NCBI RefSeq assembly: GCF_036038375.1
Contig: NZ_CP107935.1
Span: 7,750,001-7,814,000, forward strand
Length of the DNA stretch: 64,000 nucleotides
Source: Streptomyces sp. NBC_00414
GTDB lineage: Bacteria > Actinomycetota > Actinomycetes > Streptomycetales > Streptomycetaceae
Direction: 5' to 3'
Part shown: piece by piece, positions 42,107 to 49,912 of the stretch
How the letters are laid out: each line of letters opens with the position of its first letter
Position numbering within the stretch: position 1 is the stretch's first letter
Program-made: the position numbers and the translations under genes
Notes under the pieces: model-generated
The model's database searches: none
The model's input: only the letters and a program-made list of their open reading frames with translations
What the model was told of the DNA's origin: nothing

Positions 42107-42148
42107 TTGGCCCGGTGCCCGACTCTTTCGAGTCGGGCACCGGGCCAA
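42107..42148. terminator. Bidirectional terminator between ectD and the flavin oxidoreductase gene
   Basis: The two 19-bp arms (42107-42125 and 42130-42148, beginning TTGGCCCGGTGCCC) pair perfectly around the loop TTTC. It lies between convergent stops, 34 bp after ectD and 6 bp before the end of the oxidoreductase gene. There is no long U-tract, as is common in Streptomyces. Confidence 0.9.
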
Positions 42149-42153
42149 CTGCC

Positions 42154-43215
42154 TTACAGCGCCGGGTAGTCCGTGTAGCCCTTCGCGTCCCCGCCGAAGA
42201 ACGTCGCCGGGTCGGGCTGGTTGAACGGACCGCCGGCCCGCAGCCGGGCCGGCAGGTCGGGGTTGGCCAGGAACAGCGCCCCGAAGGCGACGAGGTCGGC
42301 GACGCCGTCCTCGACGAGCGTCAGGGACTCCGGCCCGGTCGGCCCCTCGGTCGCCGGGTTCAGGATGAACGTGCCGCTGAACCGCTTGCGCAGCGCCAGG
42401 GTCAGCTCACGGATCTCGCCCACCTCGGTGATGTGCAGGTACGCCAGGTCCAGCGGCTCCAGCGCGGCCACCAGCGCGGTGTACGTCGGCTCCGGCTCGG
42501 GCTCCTGGATGTCGTTGTACGGGTTGCCGGGCGAGAGCCTGATGCCCGTCCGCTCCGCGCCGATCTCCGCGGCGACGGCCTTGACGGTCTCGACCGCGAA
42601 CCGGATGCGGTTGTCGACCGAGCCGCCCCACTCGTCGGTGCGGTGGTTGGAGCCCGGCGCGAGGAACTGGTGGATCAGGTAGCCGTTGGCGCCGTGCAGC
42701 TCGACACCGTCGAAACCGGCCTCGACCGCGCCCCGCGCGGCGGCCGCGAACTCGCCGATGGTGGCGCGGATCTCCTCGGCGGTGAGCTCGCGCGGGGTGA
42801 CGAAGTCGAGGGGCCCCTCGTGGGTGTAGACCTGCCCCTTGGCCTGCACGGGCGAGGCGCTGACATTGACGAGTCCGTCGGGCAGCAGCGTCGGGTGGCC
42901 GATCCGGCCCGCGTGCATGAGCTGCGCGAAGATCCGGCCGCCCGCGGCGTGCACGGCGTCGGTCACCTTGCGCCAGCCCGCGATCTGCTCGGCGCTGTGC
43001 AGCCCCGGGGTGTCCGGGTAGCCCTGGCCCACCACGGACGGCTGGATGCCCTCGGTGACGATCAGGCCCGCGGAGGCCCGCTGGGAGTAGTACTCGACGA
43101 CGAGATCGGTCGGCGCACCGCCCGCACCGGCCCGGCTGCGGGTCATGGGCGCCATGACGATGCGGTTGGCGAGCGAGGTGCCGGACAGGTCGATCGGGTC
43201 GTATGCGGTGGTCAC
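42154..43215 (-). CDS. Old Yellow Enzyme family alkene reductase (NADH:flavin oxidoreductase)
   Basis: This 353-residue FMN TIM-barrel protein shows IVMAPMTRSRAGAGGAPTDLV, QLMHAGRIGHP, the substrate-binding pair in ELHGANGYLIHQFL (His/Asn) and the family signature NHRTDEWGGSVDNRIRF. It reduces activated C=C bonds of enals, enones, quinones or nitro compounds with NAD(P)H. It is divergent from a MarR regulator over a gap containing two related palindromes, indicating electrophile-responsive control. GAGG-type sequence precedes its GTG/ATG start region. Confidence 0.93.
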   Translation of the reverse strand: MTTAYDPIDLSGTSLANRIVMAPMTRSRAGAGGAPTDLVVEYYSQRASAGLIVTEGIQPSVVGQGYPDTPGLHSAEQIAGWRKVTDAVHAAGGRIFAQLMHAGRIGHPTLLPDGLVNVSASPVQAKGQVYTHEGPLDFVTPRELTAEEIRATIGEFAAAARGAVEAGFDGVELHGANGYLIHQFLAPGSNHRTDEWGGSVDNRIRFAVETVKAVAAEIGAERTGIRLSPGNPYNDIQEPEPEPTYTALVAALEPLDLAYLHITEVGEIRELTLALRKRFSGTFILNPATEGPTGPESLTLVEDGVADLVAFGALFLANPDLPARLRAGGPFNQPDPATFFGGDAKGYTDYPAL

Positions 43216-43240
43216 AGCAGCTCCTGAGGGGAATGTATGT

Positions 43241-43306
43241 GGTCGGCCAATGATTGGAACAAGGGGCCACCGTAAACCATTCCTTGGTCGGCCAACTTAT
43301 TGGCCG
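43241..43306. promoter_or_regulatory. Two related MarR-type operators in the divergent promoter
   Basis: GGTCGGCCAA occurs at 43241-43250 and again at 43286-43295. The second copy is part of CGGCCAACTTATTGGCCG (43289-43306), a perfect inverted repeat with 7-bp arms. The first forms CCAAT-G-ATTGG. The sites are 45 bp apart and bracket the divergent promoters. Confidence 0.75.
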
Positions 43307-43351
43307 TGAAAAGCTTGGCGGACACGAACGTGCGCGGAACCGGGAGCCAGG

Positions 43352-43882
43352 ATGAGTGCCACCCACGAGGTCGCGGCCTCACAGGCCGACCCCGCCTGTA
43401 CCGAGGAGACGCCCTCCGCTGCGTGCGGCGGCGCGGTGAGCTACGCCATCTCCAGGGTGGCCCGGATGCACCGGGCGGCCGCCGGCCGGCTGCTGCGCGG
43501 CGCCGGGCTCTACCCCGGGCAGGAGTTCGTGATGATGCACCTGTGGGACGCGGGCCCGGTGCGCCAGTCGGAGCTGATCAAGGCGGTCGACCTCGACCCG
43601 TCGACGGTCACGAAGATGCTCCAGCGGCTTGAGCAGGCAGGACACGTCCGTCGTCGTCCCGACCCCAGGGACGGCCGAGCGGTCCTCGTCGAGGCGACGG
43701 AGGACAGCTGCGGGCTGCACGACCAGGTCACGCAGGCCTGGCTCGGCCTGGAGGAGCACACCCTCGCCGGGCTGAGTCCCGACGAGATCGCACAGCTCGC
43801 CGGACTCCTCGCGCGCGTCGAGGCGAACCTCTGCACGGAGACAGCCGACTGCCCGGCCTCACCGGGGGGCGACCGGCCCTAG
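43352..43882 (+). CDS. MarR-family transcriptional regulator
   Basis: This 176-residue protein has the MarR winged helix: QEFVMMHLWDAGPVRQSELIKAVDLDPSTVTKMLQRLEQAGHVRRRPDPRDGRAVLV when read across the domain. The N-terminal extension (residues 1-28) and C-terminal tail are unusual and carry cysteines at 16, 25 and in NLCTETADC, plus one in EDSCG. Cysteine-based sensing of electrophiles is therefore possible. It should repress itself and the Old Yellow Enzyme gene through the CGGCCAA palindromes. GGGAG precedes the ATG. Confidence 0.92.
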   Translation: MSATHEVAASQADPACTEETPSAACGGAVSYAISRVARMHRAAAGRLLRGAGLYPGQEFVMMHLWDAGPVRQSELIKAVDLDPSTVTKMLQRLEQAGHVRRRPDPRDGRAVLVEATEDSCGLHDQVTQAWLGLEEHTLAGLSPDEIAQLAGLLARVEANLCTETADCPASPGGDRP

Positions 43883-43934
43883 AGCCACGCCGGCCCGTCG
43901 AGCCGGGGGCCGGGCCCCGGAACCAGGCCGGGCC

Positions 43935-44972
43935 CTACAGCCAGGCCAGTGAAGCCGCCCGGTCCAGTACGTTCCGTACGGCGTCCTCGTCGCCCACCAT
44001 GCCGCGGGGCACCGAGGTGGGTGTGTGCCGTCCGCCCACCAGCAGGCAGAAGTCCACGGCCTGCAGGGCGAGTTCACCCCGGACCGGTTCGCCCTCGGAG
44101 CCGAGCACCCATTGGGGGTCGCCCTCGACACCGGTCACGGCGAACAGCACCGGTGGCGCGGTGGGCCCCAGCGCCAGACCGAGCATCCGGACGGCCAGCC
44201 GGACCATCTGCCCCAGATGGGCCTCGACGGGCGGCGGCACGGCGAGCCCCAGCGCACGGCCGATGTCCTCCGTGTGGATCCAGGTCTCGAAGGCGCGCCC
44301 CAGGAAATGATCGGCCACGGGCAGCCGTACACCCAGCATCGTCGTGGCGTACGCGGCCCGTTCGGGATCCCGGGCCTCGGGCGTGGCCAGCAGCGCGGCG
44401 GTCTGCGCGGACCACGCGGCCACCGTCTCCTCGGGGGAACGCGTCCGCTCGTACGCGATCGTGTCGGCCGTCCGTGCCTCCCAGGCCTCCTCCCACGGCA
44501 TCTCCTCCGTGATCCGCGCGGACGGCGCGTGCGCCTCCACACCGAGGCGCCGGGCCAACTCCTCGTCGGCGGCGATCAGATGGCCGACCGTGTCCCGGAC
44601 GTCCCAGTCGTGCACGACGGGAGTACCCCACGGCCGGTGACCGTCCACCTCCCGCAGCAGCGCGGCGAGTCCGGTGACCGCGGCCGCGTACGGGGCCGCG
44701 TGCGCGGCGACGCGCGGCGCGGCGGGCCGCGCCCGCAGGGCGGCGGCGAGTACACCTTCCGTCAGGGCGGAACCGTTGTTCATGGCGGCCTGCTCCGGTG
44801 CTCCCGGCGGCCCGTCCAGCAGCCGTACCGTCTCGCGCAGCCGCTCCGCCTCCGCGGCGCAGCTCTCGCACTCGGCCAGATGCAGCGGCACGGCCTTCTC
44901 GTCCGCGGGCTGCAGCGCGCCGAAGGCCCAGGCGGCCAGCAGTTCGGGCACGCCGTCGTGGTCGTCGCTCAC
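43935..44972 (-). CDS. Zinc anti-sigma factor fused to a maleylpyruvate-isomerase-like domain
   Basis: The predicted 345-residue protein starts at GTG 44972 with a perfect AGGAGG. Residues 8-45 form a ZAS/zf-HC2 anti-sigma motif (H31-x3-C35-x2-C38, in PLHLAECESC). After a linker comes a DinB/MDMPI domain (YAAAVTGLAALLREVDGHRPW, VVHDWDVRDTVGHLIAADEELA, HFLGRAFETWIHTEDIG) and an SCP-like C-terminal part. It is 25 bp after the ECF sigma gene and should bind that sigma. The MDMPI part suggests a thiol or mycothiol signal. No transmembrane segment is visible, so it is cytoplasmic. Confidence 0.85.
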   Translation of the reverse strand: MSDDHDGVPELLAAWAFGALQPADEKAVPLHLAECESCAAEAERLRETVRLLDGPPGAPEQAAMNNGSALTEGVLAAALRARPAAPRVAAHAAPYAAAVTGLAALLREVDGHRPWGTPVVHDWDVRDTVGHLIAADEELARRLGVEAHAPSARITEEMPWEEAWEARTADTIAYERTRSPEETVAAWSAQTAALLATPEARDPERAAYATTMLGVRLPVADHFLGRAFETWIHTEDIGRALGLAVPPPVEAHLGQMVRLAVRMLGLALGPTAPPVLFAVTGVEGDPQWVLGSEGEPVRGELALQAVDFCLLVGGRHTPTSVPRGMVGDEDAVRNVLDRAASLAWL

Positions 44973-44997
44973 CGGAGGCCTCCTTTCCCCGACGCCA

Positions 44998-45624
44998 TCA
45001 TGCGCCCCTTTCCCACGCCGGATCCGACGGGTCGGCCGAGTCCGCCAAGGAGGCGGCCAGCTTGCGCAGCGCGGACCGTAATCGGGTCTTGGCGGTGCCC
45101 TCCGGGATACCGAGCTCGACGGCGGCCTGGCGGTAGGTGCGGCCCGCGAAGTAGGCGAGGTGGACCACCTCCCGCTGGGGCTTGGGGAGTTCGGCCAGCG
45201 CGGAGTGCAGCAGGAGCGAGCGTTCGCGGTCCACGACCGCCTCGTCGGGCCCGGGGCCGGTGTCCGGGATGGAGTGCAGCGCCGAGTCGTCCGCGCGGGT
45301 GTCCTTGCGGTGCCGGGCCTCGCTGCGCACCCAGTCCACGGCCCGCCGGTGCGCCAGCAGGGACAGCCAGGTGCGCAGGGAACCGCGGCGCGGGTCGAAC
45401 GCGTACGGCCTGCTCCACAGCTGGGCGAACACCTCCTGCGCCACGTCCTCGCCGGCCGCCGCGCTGTGCGTGACCCGCACCGCGACGCGCCGGACCAGGC
45501 CGCCGTACGTCGCGTACGCCTCGGCCAGCGCGGTCTCGTCGCCGTACACCAGCCGCCGGTGCAACTCCGCATCCGTGGGCGACCGTTCGGACGTGTGGAG
45601 AGTTGGCTCCACCGGCACCACCAC
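44998..45624 (-). CDS. ECF RNA polymerase sigma factor
   Basis: This 208-residue protein has region 2 (ALAEAYATYGGLVRRVAVRVT, EDVAQEVFAQLWSRPYAFDPRRGSLRTWL) and region 4 (LPKPQREVVHLAYFAGRTYRQAAVELGIPEGTAKTRL). Codon 182 is TTA (45079-45081), a rare bldA-type codon close to the C terminus. The GTG at 45624 follows AGGAAGG; nearby in-frame GTGs are alternatives. It is paired with the downstream zinc anti-sigma fusion. The regulon is unknown. Confidence 0.92.
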   Translation of the reverse strand: MVVPVEPTLHTSERSPTDAELHRRLVYGDETALAEAYATYGGLVRRVAVRVTHSAAAGEDVAQEVFAQLWSRPYAFDPRRGSLRTWLSLLAHRRAVDWVRSEARHRKDTRADDSALHSIPDTGPGPDEAVVDRERSLLLHSALAELPKPQREVVHLAYFAGRTYRQAAVELGIPEGTAKTRLRSALRKLAASLADSADPSDPAWERGA

Positions 45625-45678
45625 CTCGTGGTGCCCTTCCTAGCGGTCTCGTGGGCCGTGCGCCAGTGGGCCGGGGAA

Positions 45679-46728
45679 TCAGCCCGACAGGACATCCAGC
45701 AGACGGTCGACATCCGCGGCCGTGTTGTACATGTGGAAGGCGGCCCTCAGATGGCCCGCTCGGTCGGAGACCTCGATCCCCGCCCGGCTCAGCTCCGGCT
45801 GCCGGCGGCCAAGGCCGGGCACGGAGACGATGGGAGAGCCCTGCGCCGGGACCGGCTCCTGCCCCAGAGAGGCGAGGCCCGCCCGGAAACGGTCGGCGAG
45901 ACCGAGGTCATGGGCGCCCACGGCGGCCACACCCAGCTGCTCGACCAGTTCGAGGGAGTGGCGGGCACCGGCGTACGAGAAGAGGCTGGGACTCTCGTCG
46001 AACCGCCGCGCGGAGTGGGCGAGTTCCTCGACCGGCCCGTAGCAGCTGTCCCAGGGATGCTCTCCCGCGACCCAGCCCGCGAAGACCGGATCGAGCCCTC
46101 CGAAGTCCTCCGGAACGACGAGGAAAGCCACGCCCCGCGGGCAGACGAGCCACTTGAAGGCGACGGAGGAGACATAGTCGTACGCGTCCGCGTCGACCGA
46201 CAGCCATCCGGCGGCCTGGGATGCGTCGATGTACGTACGGGCGCCGTGGGCGCGGGCGGCCTCGCGCAGCGCGGGCAGGTCCGCGATCCGGCCGTCCGCG
46301 GACTGCGCGGCACTCACCGCGACGAGCGCGGTGCCGGGGCGCACCGACTCGGCGATCCGCTCCAGCGGCACCGTGCGCACCTTGAGGCCGCGGCGCACAT
46401 GGAAGGGGTTAACCACGGAGGTGAAGTCGCCCTCGGCGGTGAGGACTTCGGCGCCCTCGGGCAGTGAGGCGGCGATCAGTCCGGTGTAGACGGCGACCGA
46501 GGCCCCGGCGGCGACCCGGCTGTCCGGAACGCCGACGAGCCGGGCGAAGGCGGCGCGGGCCGCCTCCACGTCGGCGAACATGTCCTGCGGCAGGCCGTCC
46601 GCCACGGACTCGACGCCGGCCCGCATGGCTGCCACCGCGCGGGCCGGGAGCAGCCCGGTACTGGCGGTGTTGAGGTAGGTGTTCTTCGGGGTGAACTCGG
46701 CACGGACGAGGCTCTCGAAGGTCTCCAT
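45679..46728 (-). CDS. Class V aminotransferase (cysteine-desulfurase-like fold)
   Basis: This 349-residue protein shows ARAAFARLVGVPDSRVAAGASVAVYTGLIAASLP, SAAQSADGRIADLPAL, TYIDASQAAGWLSVD (PLP-phosphate/Asp) and the PLP lysine in VAFKWLVCPRGVAFL. There is no catalytic cysteine loop typical of NifS/SufS, so it is better called a class V aminotransferase or lyase of unknown substrate. The ATG giving METFESLV is chosen; an in-frame ATG 36 bp upstream also exists. No nearby gene indicates its pathway. Confidence 0.85.
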   Translation of the reverse strand: METFESLVRAEFTPKNTYLNTASTGLLPARAVAAMRAGVESVADGLPQDMFADVEAARAAFARLVGVPDSRVAAGASVAVYTGLIAASLPEGAEVLTAEGDFTSVVNPFHVRRGLKVRTVPLERIAESVRPGTALVAVSAAQSADGRIADLPALREAARAHGARTYIDASQAAGWLSVDADAYDYVSSVAFKWLVCPRGVAFLVVPEDFGGLDPVFAGWVAGEHPWDSCYGPVEELAHSARRFDESPSLFSYAGARHSLELVEQLGVAAVGAHDLGLADRFRAGLASLGQEPVPAQGSPIVSVPGLGRRQPELSRAGIEVSDRAGHLRAAFHMYNTAADVDRLLDVLSG

Positions 46729-46834
46729 GCGACCACTCTGCTGCCCGGAGAACTCCCCGTCCATTGCGTTCTTCTACGTGGTTCCGCCAAGCAACGCTTA
46801 TATGTGCACGTCAGAGGCTGATGCCAGAGCCGCG

Positions 46835-47560
46835 TCAGTGCTGATGGGGCACCGCGCAGCCGTCCGGACCGCACGCCTCGGCGTCGCCTTGGCCGGCCGG
46901 CTGGATGAGCTTGAGCGGGGAGTGACTCACCCAGGCCTGCTCCAGGGCCTGCGCGAAGACCTCGGCGGGCTGGGCGCCGGAGACGCCGTACTTGCGGTCC
47001 AGGACGAAGAACGGCACGCCGTTCGCGCCCAGCTCGGCGGCCTCGCGCTCGTCGGCGCGGACCTCGTCGGCGTACGCGGCCGGGTCGGCCAGCACCTCGC
47101 GGGCCTCGTCCGCGTCGAGGCCCGCGTCGACCGCCAGCTCCACGAGCCGCTCGTCGTCGCCGAACACGGACCGCTCCTCGGCGAAGTTCGCCCGGTAGAG
47201 ACCCTGGATCAGCTCGTCCTGGCGGCCCCGCTCCTTGGCGAGGTGCAGCAGCCGGTGCATGTCGAAGGTGCTGCCGTGGTCGCGGTCCCGGGTGCGGTAG
47301 TCCAGGCCCTCGGCGGCGGCCTGGGTGCCCAGGTTCTCCTCGCCGGCCTGCGCCTGTGCCTCGCTCATGCCGTACTTCTTGGTGAGCATCGGGATGACCG
47401 GCTGGATGTCGCCCTTGGCGCGGCCCGGGTCGAGCTCGAAGGAACGGTGCACCACCTCGATGTCGTCGCGGTGCGGGAAGGCGGTGAGCGCCTTCTCGAA
47501 GCGGGCCTTGCCCACGTAGCACCAGGGGCAGGCGATGTCGCTCCAGATCTCGACGCGCAT
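46835..47560 (-). CDS. DsbA-family oxidoreductase (FrnE-like)
   Basis: This 241-residue protein has a thioredoxin fold with CPWC at residues 11-14 (WSDIACPWCYVGKARFE) and a long helical insertion (GLDYRTRDRDHGSTFDMHRLLHLAKERG). It has GVPFFVLDRKYGVSGAQPAEVF with the cis-proline region. It lacks a signal peptide, so it is cytoplasmic, as FrnE and 2-hydroxychromene-2-carboxylate-isomerase-like proteins are. It likely catalyses disulphide exchange, possibly in stress defence. The C terminus (CGPDGCAVPHQH) carries an extra cysteine pair and histidines. Confidence 0.92.
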   Translation of the reverse strand: MRVEIWSDIACPWCYVGKARFEKALTAFPHRDDIEVVHRSFELDPGRAKGDIQPVIPMLTKKYGMSEAQAQAGEENLGTQAAAEGLDYRTRDRDHGSTFDMHRLLHLAKERGRQDELIQGLYRANFAEERSVFGDDERLVELAVDAGLDADEAREVLADPAAYADEVRADEREAAELGANGVPFFVLDRKYGVSGAQPAEVFAQALEQAWVSHSPLKLIQPAGQGDAEACGPDGCAVPHQH

Positions 47561-47640
47561 GTCTTGGACCTTCTCCTCAACCAGACCGAACAGTTCCGCT
47601 GAATACGTGAACGTTCAAGGTCCGCGGTCCATTCCCCCGC

Positions 47641-47797
47641 GCGCCCCGGTGGGGCCGTTCGCGCAGTTCCCCGCGCCCCCAAAGGCAAAGGACTGCGCCG
47701 TTCCCCGCGCCCCTGAAGGGCGAAAAGCAGGGGCGCAGCCCCGCTTTTCAGGGGCGCGGGGAACGGCGCGGCCAGCCCTCACCGGGCCGCAGGTGAC
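47641..47797. repeat. Repeat F: long inverted form of the GC-rich unit
   Basis: Two units (GCGCAGTTCCCCGCGCCCC, GCGCCGTTCCCCGCGCCCC) are followed by a hairpin (aaagcaGGGGCgcaGCCCCgcttt) and then one reversed unit (AGGGGCGCGGGGAACGGCGC). Outer ends CCCGGTGGGG and CCCTCACCGGG are inverted. The whole element can fold into a single long stem. Confidence 0.85.
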
Positions 47798-47813
47798 GTC
47801 GGGGCTCGGGTCC

Positions 47814-48860
47814 TCACTGCTCGGCCAGCGCCGCGCCCAGCGCGGCGAGGCAAGCCTCGACCACGGCGAGGCCCGCCGCCGCCCCGTAGTGGTTGACCCG
47901 GATCATCTCCTTGGCCAGCGCACCCCCACCCGCCGCCAGCGGAAGCGAGGGGTCGGCGGCCAGCGCAACGGCCACCACCTCCGAGGCGTCCACCCCGGAA
48001 GGAACCCGCAACGTCGTGGCGACCGGCGCAGCGTCAGCGGCAGCACGCACATACGGCTCCAACCCCACGCCCAGCGCAAGCGCGCCCGCCCGGGTCGCCG
48101 CCGCGGCCCCGGCATGGCGCGCCATCACCGTGTCCAGCCCCTCCGACTCGATCCGCTCCACGCACGCCTCCAGCGCGAGCATCTCCAACTGCGCCGGGGC
48201 ATGGAGAAGAACCTTGCGCCCGGCGTCGACCCACCGCTCCTTCCAGTCCAGGAGGGAGAGGTAGGAACGCCGAGGCGCATCAGGGTTCGCCGCCATCCGG
48301 GCCCAGGCCCGCTCGCTCACGGACACCGCCGAGACCCCCGCGGGTCCGCCCATCGCCTTCTGCGCCCCGATCACGCACAGGTCCACGCCCCACGCGTCCG
48401 GCAGCACCGGCTCGGCGCCGACCGAGGCCACCGCGTCCAGGTAGAAGAGGGCGCCGTGCTCCCGTACGGCCTCGCCGATCTCCGCGACCGGGTTGGTGTT
48501 CCCGGTGGCCGCCTCCGCGTGCACCAGGGAGACGAAGTCGATCTCCGGGTGCTCGGCGAGGGCCGCGCGGATCCGCGCGGCGGTGACCGCCGTGTGGAAG
48601 GGCACGGCCAGGTCGTGCACGGTCGCGCCGCAGTCCCGGAGCCAGTCGCCGAACGTCTGCCCGTACGGACCGGTGATCACGTTGAGGGCCGTCGTGCCGG
48701 GACCGGCCGCGCCGCGAATGGCGCCTTCCAGCGGAAGCAGCGCCTCACCCTGCATGATCACGACGTCCTGCTCGGTGGAGAGCAGCCGCGCCACGCGGTC
48801 CTCGATCGACGCGAAACGCGCGGCGCTCAGCGGCGCGAGGTCCAGGAAGGGATGGGTCAC
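47814..48860 (-). CDS. Class V aminotransferase (alanine--glyoxylate/serine--pyruvate type)
   Basis: This 348-residue protein shows VVIMQGEALLPLEGAIRGAAGPGTTALNVITGPYGQTF, LVHAEAATGNTNPVAEIGEAV, LFYLDAVASVGAEPV and the PLP lysine in IGAQKAMGGPAGVSAVSVS. This is the alanine-glyoxylate/purine-catabolic aminotransferase group, and the exact amino donor is uncertain. The GTG at 48860 is chosen as start, but two further in-frame GTGs lie in an 18-bp duplication just upstream (48864-48899). It lies downstream of the amino-acid ABC genes on the opposite strand and may share their regulatory gap. Confidence 0.86.
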   Translation of the reverse strand: MTHPFLDLAPLSAARFASIEDRVARLLSTEQDVVIMQGEALLPLEGAIRGAAGPGTTALNVITGPYGQTFGDWLRDCGATVHDLAVPFHTAVTAARIRAALAEHPEIDFVSLVHAEAATGNTNPVAEIGEAVREHGALFYLDAVASVGAEPVLPDAWGVDLCVIGAQKAMGGPAGVSAVSVSERAWARMAANPDAPRRSYLSLLDWKERWVDAGRKVLLHAPAQLEMLALEACVERIESEGLDTVMARHAGAAAATRAGALALGVGLEPYVRAAADAAPVATTLRVPSGVDASEVVAVALAADPSLPLAAGGGALAKEMIRVNHYGAAAGLAVVEACLAALGAALAEQ

Positions 48861-48863
48861 GGC

Positions 48864-48899
48864 GTTGCTCTCTTCACTCACGTTGCTCTCGTCACTCAC
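48864..48899 (-). repeat. 18-bp tandem duplication containing start codons
   Basis: Two 18-bp copies (differing by one base) read GTGAGTGACGAGAGCAAC and GTGAGTGAAGAGAGCAAC on the reverse strand. Each begins with an in-frame GTG and carries a GAGAG string that can act as a weak ribosome-binding site for the next GTG. Confidence 0.8.
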
Positions 48900-49000
48900 G
48901 GGGTAGGCAGCAACGAGCGTAACCGGCGTCTCCGCGCCGTGCCCCGGCCCGGCCCCACCGGCGACTTCCGAGGCCGGGCGGCCCGACAGCCATGGGATTG

Positions 49001-49030
49001 GTTTGAGCGCCTCAAACGAATCCTTATAAT
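49001..49030 (+). promoter_or_regulatory. Promoter with palindromic operator for the amino-acid ABC operon
   Basis: GTTTGAGCGCCTCAAAC (49001-49017) is a perfect 7-bp inverted repeat covering the -35 (TTTGAG, 49002-49007). A consensus TATAAT (49025-49030) lies 17 bp further, 34 bp before the GTG start. Confidence 0.75.
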
Positions 49031-49063
49031 CAGCCGTCACAGTTTCCCCACAGGAGGTCACCC

Positions 49064-49912
49064 GTGAAGATGGTCCCCGGGCGCCGAGCCCGCATTCTGG
49101 CCGCCACCACCGCGACGGCCGGGCTGCTGCTCGTGGCCGGCTGCTCCTCGGACGACGACGGGGGCAAGAAGACCACCGCGAACGGGGTCGAGCTGGTGAA
49201 GGCCGGACAGCTCACCACCTGCACGCACCTGCCGTACCCGCCGTTCCAGTCGGAGATCGACGGCAAGGTCCAGGGCTTCGACGTGTCGCTCGTCGACCTG
49301 GTCGCCAAGGACCTGGGCGTGAAGCAGGAGATCCTCGACCAGCCCTTCGAGAACTTCAAGACCGGCGGATCCCTCAACTCCGGCCAGTGCGACCTCGCCG
49401 CGGCCGGTATGACGATCACCGACGAGCGCAAGAAGAACGTCGACTTCTCCGACCCGTACTTCGAGGCCACCCAGGGCATCCTGGCCGACAAGAAGAGCGG
49501 CATCTCCTCCCTCGCGGACCTCAAGGGCAAGAAGGTCGGCGCGCAGGCGCAGACCACCGGCGAGGAGTTCGCGAAGAGCAAGGGCCTGAACCCGGTCTCC
49601 TTCGAGTCCTCGGACGCCCTCCTCAACGGCCTGCGCACCGGCCAGGTCAAGGCCGTCGTCATCGACTACCCGGTCGTCCAGGGCTGGCTGAAGGACAAGG
49701 CCAACGCCGCCGCCTTCGAGGTCGCCGACAACATCAACACCGGTGAGGAGTACGGCTTCACCATGAAGAAGGGCAACACCGAGCTCCTCGAAGCCGTCAA
49801 CAAGGCGCTGGCCGACGCGAAGGCCGACGGCACGTACAAGAAGCTGTACGAGAAGTGGATCGGCCCGTACGACGAGAGCGCCGCCTCCGCTTCCCCGTCC
49901 GCCTCCTCATGA
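49064..49912 (+). CDS. Polar amino-acid ABC transporter substrate-binding lipoprotein
   Basis: This 282-residue family 3 solute-binding protein starts at a GTG with a perfect AGGAGG. The signal peptide ends in lipobox LLVAGC. Motifs include LTTCTHLPYPPFQSEIDGKVQGFDVSLVDLVAKDLG, AAAGMTITDERKKNVDFSDPYFEATQGI and VKAVVIDYPVVQGW. The ligand is a polar amino acid such as glutamate, glutamine or cystine, not identifiable by eye. Its stop overlaps the permease start. It ends with a Ser/Ala-rich tail. Confidence 0.93.
   Translation: MKMVPGRRARILAATTATAGLLLVAGCSSDDDGGKKTTANGVELVKAGQLTTCTHLPYPPFQSEIDGKVQGFDVSLVDLVAKDLGVKQEILDQPFENFKTGGSLNSGQCDLAAAGMTITDERKKNVDFSDPYFEATQGILADKKSGISSLADLKGKKVGAQAQTTGEEFAKSKGLNPVSFESSDALLNGLRTGQVKAVVIDYPVVQGWLKDKANAAAFEVADNINTGEEYGFTMKKGNTELLEAVNKALADAKADGTYKKLYEKWIGPYDESAASASPSASS

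Noticed and set aside
39599..42148. A long reverse frame opposite ectB, ectC and ectD
   Set aside because: The sequence is low-complexity Arg/Gly/Asp-rich with no family motif, while the forward genes are unambiguous.
45679..46728. Annotation of the class V aminotransferase as a cysteine desulfurase
   Set aside because: No catalytic cysteine loop of the NifS or SufS type is visible and no iron-sulfur partner genes adjoin it.
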